In this document: positions 38,566 to 51,900 of the stretch, piece by piece
Position numbering within the stretch: position 1 is the stretch's first letter
Layout: each line of letters begins with the position of its first letter
NCBI GenBank assembly: GCA_020055645.1
Contig: CM034548.1
Location: 47,670,296-47,734,295 of the forward strand
Direction: 5' to 3'
DNA from: Tomocerus qinae
Lineage: Eukaryota > Arthropoda > Collembola > Entomobryomorpha > Tomoceridae
Length of the DNA: 64,000 bases
Notes under the pieces: generated by a model
What the model was told of the DNA's origin: nothing
The model's database searches: none
Seen by the model: only the letters and a program-made list of their open reading frames with translations
Made by a program: the position numbers and the translations under genes

Positions 38566-41500
38566 TGAGCGTTGTGATATTCAAACCCCTGTAAATATTC
38601 AAATAACCCAAAATTCATATTATTGATCTATAGCCAGTTAAATTTTTACCTAATTCTACAATTCTCTTATCAAACAAGTTAATACTATACAGTACCATTT
38701 ACTCAGGCCAGATTTCGGTTACTGATTACTGCACAGTTTAAGTGCTAAGTTTCATTGGAATACATTCAAGAATTCATTTCTGGTCTAGATGGTGTCTATA
38801 TTTCTCACATCTTGTTATTATGAGCCTACATACGATTACCCTATTTTGATGAGATTCCCCTATTTTAATGAAACCGAAAAACTAACAATTTATTTTCTGC
38901 CTACTGCTACGAGCCTTTTTGCCTACTGCTGAATCCTTTGTACCTCAACTGCCGTTTCCTTTATTCAAATGCCACAATTATTCAAACTGCCACTTTCCTT
39001 TATTTTACCCCCACTTTAATTCATATCCTTTAATAATGTACTCATATACGTTTCTCCAAAATCTACAGGCTAGTAATAGTAAGTTATGTACTAGTACATA
39101 TGTGATAGTTTTAATGCCATATCTAGACAACGAATGACTAAAAACGGTTTGACCGGCATTGCGCAGGTTTAAATGGGATAGAAGTTGCACATTTTAAAAT
39201 TCGAGCCATGAAGTACACAGGGTATACCAGGACAATAACATTGATAGGTATTTGCCCAAAAAGAGGCAACTGTCAGCTACCAATAATAATATTATTATTT
39301 TATGTAACGCAGCCTATCTCTGCTGTTTGCGTTATAGCTTGAGTTTTTCTTAGCTCTCTTCAGTAATGTCAAGTTAGGTAGGTGTTAGAGTGTAAGTTGG
39401 AAACCCACTCGGTCAATAGACATAAAAGGATAGACGAATAAATCCTGGTGATTTTTCGGTACAACGTCAGCGTTAGAATCCATGATTGTTTTCTATTGTG
39501 ACGAAATTTTTCTGTTAATAAATAAGGTCATGAAAAAGTTTCAAATTATTGCCACTTTTACCAATGACAAAGCATTTCTGTTGATAATTGTGTGGACATA
39601 ATTAAGTTTTACAGATATTGTGTACGGAAAAGGAGCCAATTTCCTGGCAAAATGAGGCGGGTGCAGCTTGAAGACCCCTGTTTATCTTTTCTGACCGGGT
39701 TACCACACGGTTTTTTTAAACAAGTGGTCTTGAGGCTCCCCTTGCTTGGTTATAATTAGCCGCAAGTTAACTGTGAACCATAGAGTACATGGGATTGAAA
39801 TACCTATTTGGCAATGACATAGGTAGTACTGGCAATAATAAAAAACAGATGCAATATGCAATTTCAGTTATTTGAATTGTAATGGTATAATAAAGATTCC
39901 ATCGTTTTTTATCTCTAAAAAGTAATCCAACTAAATTTTTTTCTTCATAATTGTGAAATTGAATATGAGGTACATATGTACATTTAAATGTCATTGCATA
40001 TTTACTTTAGTAGTGGATCTATAGGAAAATCCTGAGAGGTTGGGGATGTATATAGCAACTATGTAAGTATAAGGACATATAATATGTTATAAATATTATC
40101 GTTGCAAGTAGAAATTGGAAGCCAGCACAGAGTTAGTAGTAATTCGCAAAACTGCTGAAGTGGAAGTGAAATATTGACGATAGTGTGGCTGAAGCCAAAA
40201 AAGAAACAAAAACAATGTGAACAGGCAAAAGTGATGGTATTGCATGCGATTGCATTACTAACACACATTTGGCTTCTCTTTTCTCCCATTTCCCCTTTAA
40301 ATGTGCCTCTGGTTGGGATGTCTTTATTTTGTATCTGGACATAGAGAAAGAAAAGGGCGAAATCAATTCTGAATGGAATTGGACACTCAATGTCAATCCT
40401 TACAAAGCGGCTACTTGGGTACACGTAGCAAAACCTTGTTTTCCTTTTTAGAACGCATTTAAACTGGTCACTAGTGGTGCAAACCGAAAAGCCAAAAATG
40501 TTCAATAGTGTTTTATGGAGACCATTCTAGTTTCTTTCATGTACTGCTAATTTACTTTTATTTCCTATTTTTTTCTATCTCACCTTCACTCTTCCCACAA
40601 GCCAACCTAGTTTAGTGTAGATTGCTGCTGTTTTATACGTTTCTAACTTTCCCTTAGATATCTACGTAATTACGATATTTTAGCAGGAATTAGTATTATG
40701 CATTGAGTTATATGGGATTTAAAAGCTGATACTTGTAAAATATACGTCCGTCTCTCAAAAGAAGTACGAGTACGTCGAGTAGTGTCTTTACCATTGTGCC
40801 TCTTTGACATTGGGTATTACATGCCTTAAGCCTTTCGTTTGTATATGACAAAGCTACAGTTATATTTTGGGCCATATATTTAAAGGAACAAGAAACTTCT
40901 TTACGTTTAGGATCAAGTTTACGTCAAGAGAAGTTTGGCATGCAATTCTGGAAAGTTGTAATAGTCTCAACACGCAAACAGCCTAGCCTCTCTGCCTGGA
41001 AATGCAACTTTCGTACATACTTAAAGCATAGCATGTGATGTTCAGTTGTCTGTATATATCTGCCACTTTACTGGATTTTGGGTACCTGATATTGATACAG
41101 TGCAGTGCCTGGTGTCAGACCTCCTATGCACTTGTAGTGTATACCAAAGGCAATTTGGTCTTCCGACTTGACTCTTTTCCTTGCCCACCTTCACTAATTA
41201 TAGTATTGAGCATTTTTACTCTTGCCCAGTGAGCACTTTGTCTTTCGTGAAAACTTGTACTGAAAGGGAGTCCAATAAGTTAACGTCTATCTACGACATC
41301 GTTACACTTACTTAGCTGCTAATATGACTCTAATGGTTTTATAGCCGTTCCTTGTTAGTATGACCTGTCGATGAAATAATAAATAGCTACAACTGACGTA
41401 TGCCTGCCTTCCACACTTTATTGCTATTAGCAAAGCCATTTACGACAACATACAGATGCTCTGTTTACAATAAAGGAATTCTCAGACCAACCTTCTTAGC

Positions 41501-41760
41501 CCATCTTAGATCTTTTCTTTATAAGCAAATTTCACTCCTTTCTTTAGATATTTATTTTCAATTCTTTCTAAATCGGTTTCAAACAAACGTTTATACAATT
41601 GTGACTTACGCAATTTCAAAATGTAATGATAGTTAATATACTCAAGTTTAACCTACCGATTCATTTATTAAAAGTCCTTAGATTGTCCGAGGACTGTACT
41701 CGAGTTAGTAATCGAGAGTGAGTGAGTGGTATGCGAGACCGAAAATTACATTAACACAAG
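38566..41760. other. Gene-free stretch
   Basis: No gene called. The longest frame (148 codons, minus, 40059-40505) is Cys/Phe-rich with no motif, and the plus strand over 40269-40451 is open too. Neither has start, splice or homology support that I can see. Confidence 0.5.
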
Positions 41761-41876
41761 GGCGGCTTATACATGATAAAACTTCACTTCACAACTGAGG
41801 ACAACTCCAAATTAAGTTGACTGACTTAATTACACTTTAAAATAATGGACTGAAATGAAAACGGAGCTGACTGATA

Positions 41877-42045
41877 GATCTTCACCTGGATAAGAATAAT
41901 GGAAGTATAAATCGAGATGACTGGTGGAACCTAAGATTCTTCAGGCTGATTGACCATAACTACAAATTGAACTGACTGAGGGAACCAATGATTCTCCAGG
42001 CTGATTGACCACTATATCCAAATTGAACTGACCGAAACTCTCTAT
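41877..42045 (+). repeat. ~55-bp degenerate repeats in the LINE leader
   Basis: Three clear units start near 41877, 41936 and 41991. Shared words are ATTCTtCAGGCTGATTGACC and AAATTGAACTGACTGA. More diverged AACTGACTGA words occur before (from about 41779) and after (to about 42075). Tandem leader repeats in LINEs can act as promoter units. Confidence 0.6.
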
Positions 42046-42281
42046 TGACGGAACTTCATTTTTGAACTGACTGATCGATCCAACTACAAAATTGGAAAAC
42101 TATTGGAGGCTACACCGATTTGACCCAAACTCAATGACAATGGCAAAATATTATTGAAAGAGTGTGTCTTGAGCGAGGCACGGAAAATCTTCGCTCCATT
42201 TCCTGTAAGAGTTCGTTTCCTCTACTATTTATTGGATATATACTAAAAGAGGTTCTATTTATAAAGTCAAATGTAGCTGCC

Positions 42282-43706
42282 ATGACCAAGGGATCTACGA
42301 AGAAATGTGCCGATCCAGATTGCAAAGAAGGAGGCAAAATTGGAGTTCGTCAGAATAAACTAAAATGCTGCAAATGTGAAGATATTTTTCATCGTATTTG
42401 CCAAATTAAGGTCACATCGTCTATTTTTAAAAGTATATCAAAAACATGGGTATGTGACAAATGTAAATTAAATTCTAATATTAATGTCAAACAATGTGTT
42501 CAATGTCAAGGGATTATAAATGATGATGGGATTTGTAACAATTGTATACATTCCGCATTCGATTTAACAGATGAACAATTATCACTGTTATCATCGGAGA
42601 CATATAAAATCTTTACCACTAACGAAAATTTTATATGTCACACTAATAATACTAAAATTCCTATTCCTACATTTCAAAAAGGATTCAAAGCTGCGCATTT
42701 AAATGTCAATTCTATAAGAAACAAAATTTATGATATAGAACTGTTCCTTTTTGAACATAAGGTGGAAGTATTGGCTATTACGGAGTCCAAACTAAATGAA
42801 TCAGATCTAGACAAAAATGTCTCTATTAATAATTATAATACAGTAAGACTTGATCGAATACATAATGACGGGGGTGGCACAATAGTTTATATAAGAAATG
42901 ACATAATATGCTATAATATACAATACGATTGCAAAACACACCAAGATTTAGAAATAACGGTGCTGAAAATCAAACCAAAATTTAAAAAGGGACTAACAAT
43001 TGTTACAGTATATAAGCCACCACAAGTGCCTTTTATTAATTTTATCGAAGCCTTCGAAAAATTAATAGCTAGTCAAGTTATCCAATCGGAGGCAATTATC
43101 TTTGGTGACTTTAATGTTAATCTCTTTGAAAATGACAATGAGAGTAACCTTTTACTTAATACCGCAAAATTATATAACTACGAACAATTAATTGAACAAC
43201 CAACAAGGGTTACCCATAAAACTAGTACTCTCATTGATCACATATATACCAATATCAATAAAAATAGAGTTCATATTGATGTTTTTTCATTAACTAATTC
43301 TGACCACAGATGCATTATGGTCACACATAAAAAACCTGATGTGTTAAAAAACTCTGATATAATATCTTATAGAAATTATAACAATGTGAACTGGGCAGAA
43401 TTAAATGGAAAAATTGCTGGTATTAATTGGGAGGTCTTGAAAGATATGACAGTTAACGAACAACTGACATACTTTACCCAAATGATTAACAAGTTGGTGG
43501 ATGAATATATTCCTTTAAAAAAAGGGCATACGAGAACGCATCTATCCCCTTGGCTTACGGAAGAACACGCCCCTGGTTTGCGGGCCTTAATTTATCACAA
43601 ACATTCGTTAAGAAATAAGCTGGATAAATGCTTCTCGTGTGGAGTTCAGTCAGAATACAAAATATTGAAATATAAAGTAGACAAGCTGGTACAGCTGGCT
43701 AAAAAA
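42282..43706 (+). pseudogene. LINE polyprotein, N-terminal part: PHD finger and endonuclease
   Basis: The ATG at 42282 (MTKGSTKKC) is the likely start: the frame is open upstream only from GTG codons, and this ATG lies just before the zinc finger. Residues 9-61 carry C-x4-C-x14-C-x2-C-x4-H-x2-C-x17-C-x2-C, a Cys4-His-Cys3 PHD pattern. A second CxxC pair set (CVQCQGIINDDGICNNC) follows. The endonuclease, of the exonuclease-endonuclease-phosphatase fold, begins at AAHLNVNSIRNK near residue 141 and shows ITESKLNESD, IIFGDFNVN, LIDHIYTN and SDHRCIMV, so its catalytic Glu, Asp, Asn and His are kept. It would nick target DNA to prime reverse transcription. The frame breaks at the A6 run 43701-43706, where one base has been lost and the sequence continues in another frame. 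Confidence 0.85.
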
Positions 43707-45658
43707 CTTACTTCATTAATGAAATTACAAAATACAATGATAGTACCTCACTTTGGCAAAAGCTTAATACGCTTTTAGGCAATAATACTGGTCAGACTTT
43801 AGCTGTAAACTCTTTGACAATCAATAATGTACAAACTGATGACACCAGTTCCATTAACGAAGCATTAGCTAGTAACTTTATTGTTAAAAATAATCTGAGC
43901 CAAGGTGATGAAGTCTTTATTAATGAAATGTTGACTCAATTCAACGAAGGTGACAAAATACCAATAAATACACAAATCTCATCAGACATAAGTAAGGAAG
44001 ATTTAATTAGAGCGTCAAAAAAGTTGAACTTTAAGGTAGCTAATAAGTTAGAAATACCTGCCAGGGTCATTACAAACTGCATGGATTCACTATTAAATCC
44101 ATTAACTGAAATCTTTAATAATACCCTGTGTACAGGACAATATCCTGACGCTTGGAAAAAGACAACTATTATCCCAATGTACAAAAAGCGTGGCAACAAG
44201 TCAGAGGCCTCATCCTATCGTCCTATTTCGAATTTACCACTACTAAGCAAATGGTTCGAGACAATTATCAAAAATAAACTAAACTATTATATTGAAGCAA
44301 ACAATTTGCTTATAGATGAACAACATGGCTTTCGCTCCCGAAGATCTTGTGTCACTGCGCTAACTGCATTGACACAGGAGTTTTACACGGAGCTAGATAA
44401 GCCTAATCAAAAAATAGGAGCCATTTTTATTGACCTCAAAAAGGCCTTCGATTACGTGTTGCAAAATAGGCTAATAAAAATCCTAAAAAAGTACTATATG
44501 CTTAATGACACGTATATAAATTTTTTGAAAATTATTTCCTGAACCGTACATTTGCCATTAAGAATGGAAAATTTTATTCTAAAGATTTTGATTATGGCCG
44601 TGGGGTCATTCAGGGATCAGTACTAGGCCCAATTTTATTTAATTTGTTTTTCAATTTGATTTCAAAAACTAAAATCGGACCATATTTTACACAAACTGTT
44701 TGCAGATGTCATAATTATATATTATGCGCATGAGTCATCTACAGAGATAACTACTTTTTTGAATTCCGCCTTGGCCAAACTTGATAATTGGTGCTCTAAT
44801 ATGGGATTGCAAATTAACTATGAAAAAACTAAATTTATGTTGTTCCATAAAGTTTGTGCTAACATTGAGAAAGAGTTAATAATAAAATGCGGAAATTACT
44901 ATATAGAGCGTGTGTACACTTTTAAATACCTTGGAGTGATACTAGATCCCACTTTGAATTTTAAGGCTCACTTCACCTCTGTTGAAAAACGTTTCTGCTC
45001 AGCACTAGGTGTCTTACATAGAATAAGGAGAATGGTTCCCTATAAAACATATTCAATGTTAATTAGCACTTATGTCTACCCTATTTCGGACTATGCAATT
45101 TCAATTTGGGGTCCTACAACAAAAAATATGCTTGGTAGCTTACAAAATAAAATTAATAAATCATTATATATTAAAGAATTTCCACAATTGGGTAAATATT
45201 ACCATAAAAAATTTTGGTCCTCAACAGACAACCCAAATAAAAAAGATAAATTAAACATTAAAGATAAAATCCAAAAATGTAAACGAGATCATAAAGAGGT
45301 AAATTGTTGGGAACTACTGGAAAAGGGTAATTTGCTTACAGTAAATGAAAGGCTGATATTCCTCACTATGACTAGTCTGTATAAGATTGTTACTTTTGGC
45401 ACAAAGATAGAATCGCTAAATAATTATTACAGTAAAGAAATCTTAAATGTAACAAATAGAAGCACCAGGCAAGCGAATAACTTGCCAGTAATTGAACATC
45501 GTACTGCACTTTTTGCGAAAAGTCCAATTTACTTTTCAAACGTCACCTGGAACTCCCTTAGTCCGCTGCTTAAGGATAAGAAAGAGAGTGTACTAAATTT
45601 CAGTAAACTTCTTAACTACTACCTATTACACATTAGGGAGGATGATTTCATACATTAA
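43707..45658 (+). pseudogene. LINE polyprotein, C-terminal part: reverse transcriptase
   Basis: This continues the LINE protein in the shifted frame. Motifs in order are WKKTTIIPMYKK, SYRPISNLPLLSKWFE, QHGFRSRRSC, IGAIFIDLKKAFDYV (first catalytic Asp), GVIQGSVLGPILFN (normally a PQG motif), FADV at 44699-44710, then WCSNMGLQINYEKTKFMLF and YTFKYLGVILDP. The FADV box should be FADD: the second aspartate codon now reads GTC, which should kill polymerase activity. There are two more frameshifts, at A4 44528-44531 (one base lost) and A5 44664-44668 (one gained), which cancel. The frame ends with TAA at 45656-45658. No RNase H domain is seen. Confidence 0.85.
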
Positions 45659-45904
45659 GCATTAGGTCAGAATTCGAGGAAGTGTATATGTGTATATTTA
45701 ATCATTTAATGTTACGTTACCTACAAGAGATGTTCTCTTAAAACCATTATGTATATATTGACTTTCGATTGTAACTGGGTACGATGCGGCTTTGACTATG
45801 GGAGTAAGGTAACTAGCTTGCCTTCGGTGCTTTTATTTGAGAAACAGACTTCATGTATAATAATATATGTTTGTACTGATAATAATTGGCACTTAAATAA
45901 AACT

Positions 45905-45924
45905 AATCTGAATCTGAATCTGAA
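45905..45924 (+). repeat. AATCTG tail of the LINE
   Basis: Three AATCTG units then AAC, six bases after AATAAAAC. This is the 3' terminus, where reverse transcription primes. Confidence 0.75.
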
Positions 45925-48900
45925 CATATGGTCACAAAATGATGTAATAATTTTAAAACTGTTCAATCTTTCACCAGATCAGCCGATTTAATAAGTTATA
46001 AAATATTGATACCACTGATCTGAGATTCAAGAAATTTATTTTTTTCGTCGTATTTAGAGAGTTTTACTTAAGGCCCATTAGCAGTAAAAGTTCATGTAAA
46101 CAGTTGGGCAGCGGTAATCATTGCTGTCGCAACGATTTAATTTTGTGCAGTTCCTTGCATTTGTATGTAAGTATTTAGCTGTGATTCGTCAACAGGCTAA
46201 GCTTACATAATCAAGTAAAAGATACTTGAACATCTTGTGTGACGCCATTGCACTGTACTGTACACTATGGCTTATTGGCACGGATGTGAATTTCGTGCCA
46301 GAAACAGCGGATTTGGCTTATAATTAAAATTTCCTATCTCACTAATGTTAAATCAACGAATTTCAAATAGCTATATAACGGGAGCAACGCAAGAAAGAAA
46401 GAATATGTTAATTTAGTTACCCAAAATCAGTCGCTTCACAGTCAGATGGCTGGTTTATAATAATGCAAACCATTTATTAACATGTATGAGGACAAAGTAA
46501 TAATTAAAAGTTCTACTCTACACTATCAAGTATTAACGTACTTTCACTAATACTGTAACATTAAACCAAATGAAAGACCCAAAATAATTTAATGATAAAA
46601 ATGATAACCGCTGTCTTTTGTATTTTGCAACGTTTAAGTTGCTAATTTTAAGTTATGATTTTCGGGTGCCATAGATAAATGCCTCAAGCTCGATGCGACC
46701 TGACGTCAATCTTAATCCTGAATTTCTTACCCTTAATCTATAAATACCTGCGGCATAGGATGATAGGTTATGTGCTTTTAACTATACAATCCAATCTATG
46801 AAAGACGTCAGTATATAACTTATTACTATTTCCCTAAGCAAAATCTCAGTACTCAGATAAGGTATTTCCATTTGAAGAAAATTCTGTACATGCGAATTCC
46901 GTTTTGCTATAAAAATCTAATCTACGAAGGAAATGTTACGGTGGATAGTATCAATTTTTCAGTTATGTAGGTTAAAACATCAAAAGTCATTTGTTCGACT
47001 GATGATTTTGGGCAAAGTAAGACAATACGGATTCTGTCTTATATTTTAAATATTTCTAATAATATAATATATTAATAATGTATAGCAATAATATAAAACA
47101 AACGATCGAACACTGAATGCAAAATGGTATAATGTAAAAACAAACGGCCCCGCAATTTTTCATGGTGATAAATTTTTTGGTGCCATTTAGACTAAAAATA
47201 ATATCACCTTGCTGTGTGAAGAAAGGTAGCAGATCTTCATATCCTTGATGAGACATTTCAATATGGTAATCGTGACGAAATGGCTTAAAGTATCTTGTCA
47301 TAAATGCCTTTAGTCTTGCTTGTCATCAAGTAACTTTTTTGCTGATGTCTTATGGCATTTTAATGGATTTTATTTGAGGATGGTGAGAGCTTTATATACT
47401 TTTCAGCCGATGTGTATGCTTGGACAAAAGAAAAAGTTGCTCAATTGTCAGAAGACGTTTCAGAGCATCAGCACCACTGAATTTTCACCTCCGCTTTAAA
47501 CTTGTATACATACTTAATCTTCGGTTTTAGTTGCATAAGCGTGATGATATGTGGCATAGTTGCCGTGACGGAAATTAAGCCCCTTTATATGCGTATTAAT
47601 AAGTGCCTACTTGTATTGTGTGTGCCATTATATTAAATATAGATAGAGGTAAAGGGTGGCGTTGTGGCTGGCTGGTTCACTGGCGGTAATAAAAACATTT
47701 CCACAGGGCGAGGCCAGATGTGCAAAAGGCACTTTTCTTCTCTATGCAGGCATGCAAAAAATTCAAGTTGTAAATCTCTCAGAAACTCGGTTTCATAAAT
47801 TATCATACAAAGCCTCTGCTGCTCCTTGTTCTTTCCTACTGCTACAATTACCATTTATACGACATCACATCCCACACTATAGTAGTAGAACACACTGATA
47901 GTTACAACTGCATTTTCAGACCCCAAGGTTTCCTTGCACAATATGAAGTAGATATGTTATAATATTTTTTAAAGTATGTTTGTATACAATTGCAGTGCTT
48001 TTCGTATTAGTTTTATGCGTAAATTTTCGAAATTGAGCTTAAGAACCTAATCCACAACTCTCCGCTGTGGTCACCATATAATAAGATTGTACACTACCTA
48101 TTATTCTTTTAGGTTTGGAAAGTTTGCTTTCTTTAATCCCATGATTATTATGCAGAAGGGTATTACATGTACAAACAAACTTCGCCGTATTTCATTTCCC
48201 ATATACGTACAAATTAAGGATACACTATATTAATTCACATCATCATCTACATACTGTCATAATGATATCTCACTATTCGTCCAATAGAATATATCACAAA
48301 TTCTTGCCTTTATTATTGATGAATGTGGACGCGAATTACGGAAAAGCGTATTTTTAGGGTCCCAGCATAGATCTACGAGAAAGGAAATAACCCTAAAGTA
48401 ACTTTGAAGATGTTGCTGGAGGACACGTTTCCCAGTGACAGAAAACTTCCGTGGACAAAAACTTGTGCCCGTTGTTGCGTGTAGCCTTGAACAATATACT
48501 ATGTCACCAGTGTTCTATTTCTTCCGGCTTTTTCGTTTAGCAACTAGCCAGCTGTCTAAAATGGACGGTGACCGAAACGGCCAAATTCAATATAAAAAAA
48601 TTCCATTGATTGGTAGTTTAAAGCTCGACTCTTTGTGATAATTTCAAAATGTTTAGTGGTGAAGTTACAGATTTTTTCTTGTATGCCCTTACTTCGTTTG
48701 GTATGAAATCTTTGTTATACGCGTCATACTTTAAAATTCATTGTCTGTTGGCAGTTTGTTTGATTGATGTGTTATAAATGATTATTAAAATGAACCTATA
48801 AAAAGAACACTTGACATCATTGACCCAACATACAACATGCTTTCTCCTCCGTGTAATTAGTGGTAGATTGGGCTATGAAACTTTGAGTGTAAACGTTATA

Positions 48901-51900
48901 TCAAACTGTCTTCTGACCGATCTTTTGGTCAAATATTTTTTAATGGTTTGGGGTTTTACAAAGCAAAACTAGTTAACCAAATAAAAACAATCTCTTTATC
49001 TCCTTAAAATTGACATTTTTTAGGCTAGTCATCCTTAAAAAGAACGCTAAAGATAAATGATCTAAGTTTTCGAAGTAAAGAAATGAAAAGTAAAAAATTT
49101 ACGAGACAAAAACTTATGATTGACTTGTGAATAAAATGATTTTTGTAGACCAATTTTCCTGAATTTATTGGTGGCCAATGCCCACCTCTGAAATGACGGT
49201 TATTGTATGTTGGGGGATGGGTTTTGTGAGAGAGCAGCATCAATAGGGAAGTAGGTAACCTCGTATGACGGTGAGAAGCACAAAAGATATGTGGGTATTC
49301 TTATTTACATACTTAATAGTATTATCTGTAGGGAGATAGAAGGAGAGAAGGATTGAAGAAAGCATTTTGAGAGAGTGTTATGTTGGGTTGGGGCAACGAA
49401 GCTATTCTGTCGGTTAGATTGAGTGAGTTCCGTTAAGTTTGTTGGTGGGATGGCTAGGATAAGAATAATAATATGATAAGAGAGTAGGACGTATCAGTGG
49501 AGAAGGAGCTGGAAGGAGAGTCAAGAGAAGTCAAGACAGACAGACGGTCTCAATTATACGCACACCAACCAACCACTCTATTTTATAGTCTCTTGGGCTG
49601 TCATAGCCTTTCTTTCAAATCACATTTCTTGCGCGACCCAGCAACCACCATTTCCAACTTGATGTCATCTATATAGCCAACCTAGGTAGGTGTATGCATT
49701 GGTAGGACACATTGCAACGCGTAGTATCTATGCATGTACCTCATTGTGGAAGGACCAAGGAGGATAGTATTATGAGGATAATGGACTACCTACTGCAGGG
49801 TATCCACTGTATACTAGTGTTAAGCAATGTACATGATATGTTTGAGTTATATAGGAAATACTCTGCCGAGCTTATTGTTAGCTCACGATTAGATTACTCC
49901 AGCGAGCGATCTTATTCTGCTTATCTGTATGCATGTGTATGTAGCTATGTCTCCGACTGATTGTGACTGAGTTCTTTTTAGCGGCTTTTTAGGTAGGCGA
50001 GAGAGAAACTCCGTTTTGTCCGCATAGAAAGTTAACTTACCTATTACGCTTTCCACTCGTTATTTATCTTCGTCTACCTTTCTCTCCAATTCCAATCTAT
50101 CTTTCGACTTGGTTTATATTTGTTCGTTTCACCTCCTCCACTCCATATTAACTACTAAATTCTAGCAACTGAACTTTACTTTGACTCATTTACGAATGCT
50201 AGGTGGATTTATAGTACTCACTAGCTATCCTTCCAGTTTCTAACTTCAATGTGGTGATACGCGAACTGGGACATTATATAATAAATGTATGTGTGATATT
50301 GCTCATTAATGCTATGAAGCTGCACTTACCTAATAATTTAAGTCGAACAGGTTAGCTATAAGGATATAGGCTAAACCCATGCATAAATATTGAAAATCTA
50401 TTGAATATATAGTTACAGAAATCTTTCGTCTCGGTTTCGTTTCTGCTTTCGTCGACTTTTCAAATCTCGCCATTCTAATTAGTCCAAGTATAATTACAGG
50501 ATGAAATCAAAGACTAAACTAAAGCTTTGAGTCGTCTCTTTCTCCACTCAAGTGTTATTTATAGGTGCCTACTTCTTTAACTTGAGTGCTTGTTCCCTTC
50601 AATTCCCTGGAATTTATTTGATCTTTCTCAAGTTCTGTCTGTGACGCTCACACGTACTTAACTATGCTACGTCTCAGTTAAATGAGAGTCGATTTCCCTG
50701 ATAACAGAGCGTATTCCTTCTACTGTGAGCCAAGAATCACTTCTCATTTTCTATACAATAATGTCAAATCTGTGTATGATGTACTTCAAATGTCGTGCTG
50801 TAATATTTTGGCACGTGACAAAGTTATGGCAAAGTAGTTGGTTATTGCATGAAGTTTCGCGTAACAAGTTAATACCAGCAGTTTTATAAGTAAAGAAAAT
50901 CACTAATGCTGACGCGTACGTCTAAAAGTAGTTAATTGACACAAAGCGATAAAAACGCCAAATGAGGTACAAATTGATGTAGACTCCTTTCCAACATTAG
51001 TCTCATTCTTCATGGGACTAAGCAAGTAAAATGTATTGCTATTGCTATGATTTCGCTAGCAAATACTTCTGTTTTCATAGTCACAGCTGCGGTGTCAGCT
51101 AAAATGTTCAGCTGTCGCTGTTGATCATAAAAACGACTCGAAGCATACAAATTAAATTATTTTAATTCAGTTTCCCAAAATTGGCCAGTTGGTTTTATGC
51201 ATACAAGTGATAAATAAGTAAACAAAAACTACATATTGGTAAAAAAAGTACAAAAAATAAAATATAACGATTTAAAAAGGATATACACAAAGTACTTAAT
51301 ATTCTCCCTTTTATAGTTTCTGACATTCCCATTTCCCACCAATTTTTGTTGCGACATCTGGGAAATGGAAAAAATTGGGAACAATAAAAATTTATGAGAT
51401 ACTAAATAGTTATTGAGAATATAATGAGCTTAAGGTATTATATTCAGACTACTACCGATCTGCATGAATATTTTTAAAAAATAATTTTTCGGCATTAAGA
51501 GTTTCAATCGAGAAAAAAAGGCCGTTAGTTAAAAGTCATTATATGAAATTCATTTGGAATTCATCATTTGATTTTTAGTGCCAAAAAGGCCAAATAGTTT
51601 AAAAAAGGCTCAAAATTTGCCAAATATGAGAATTTATATATTTTTTCCACTCGATTCTTATATTTCCATTTTTCCACCCACTTGACATTTTTGTTTCTCA
51701 ATTTTCCAACTCGAAACCTTACTCCCCTTACAACCAATACTAGAACAGTATCACTCAGTATTAGTCATCTGAAACAGCAATGTGATCCACCAATTTTCAG
51801 AGTCCTATGCATTTTAATGGCACCAATTCTTCGAAAACCAATTTCTAATATTTGAAGCATTTCCAGTGGCTGGGTTTTTCGTGTCACAAAATAATTTGTT

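Larger units (their letters stand above)
41775..45924 (+). mobile_element. Near full-length LINE, Jockey/CR1 group (inactive)
   Basis: A non-LTR retrotransposon on the plus strand. In order it has a leader with ~55-bp repeats, one reading frame encoding PHD finger, endonuclease and reverse transcriptase, a ~265-base 3' untranslated region with AATAAA (45896-45901), and a terminal tail of three AATCTG units. The microsatellite-like tail in place of a long poly(A) is typical of CR1/Jockey-related LINEs. The 5' limit is set only by where the leader repeats begin; no target duplication was found, so it could start earlier. The copy is broken by frameshifts and a catalytic substitution. Confidence 0.85.

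Noticed and set aside
40059-40505. 148-codon minus-strand frame, the longest outside the transposons
   Set aside because: Cys/Phe-rich with no motif; the opposite strand is also open over 60 codons; no start context, splice or poly(A) support.
42162-42281. Upstream extension of the LINE frame from a GTG
   Set aside because: It begins with GTG and adds about 40 residues without similarity; the ATG at 42282 directly precedes the PHD finger.
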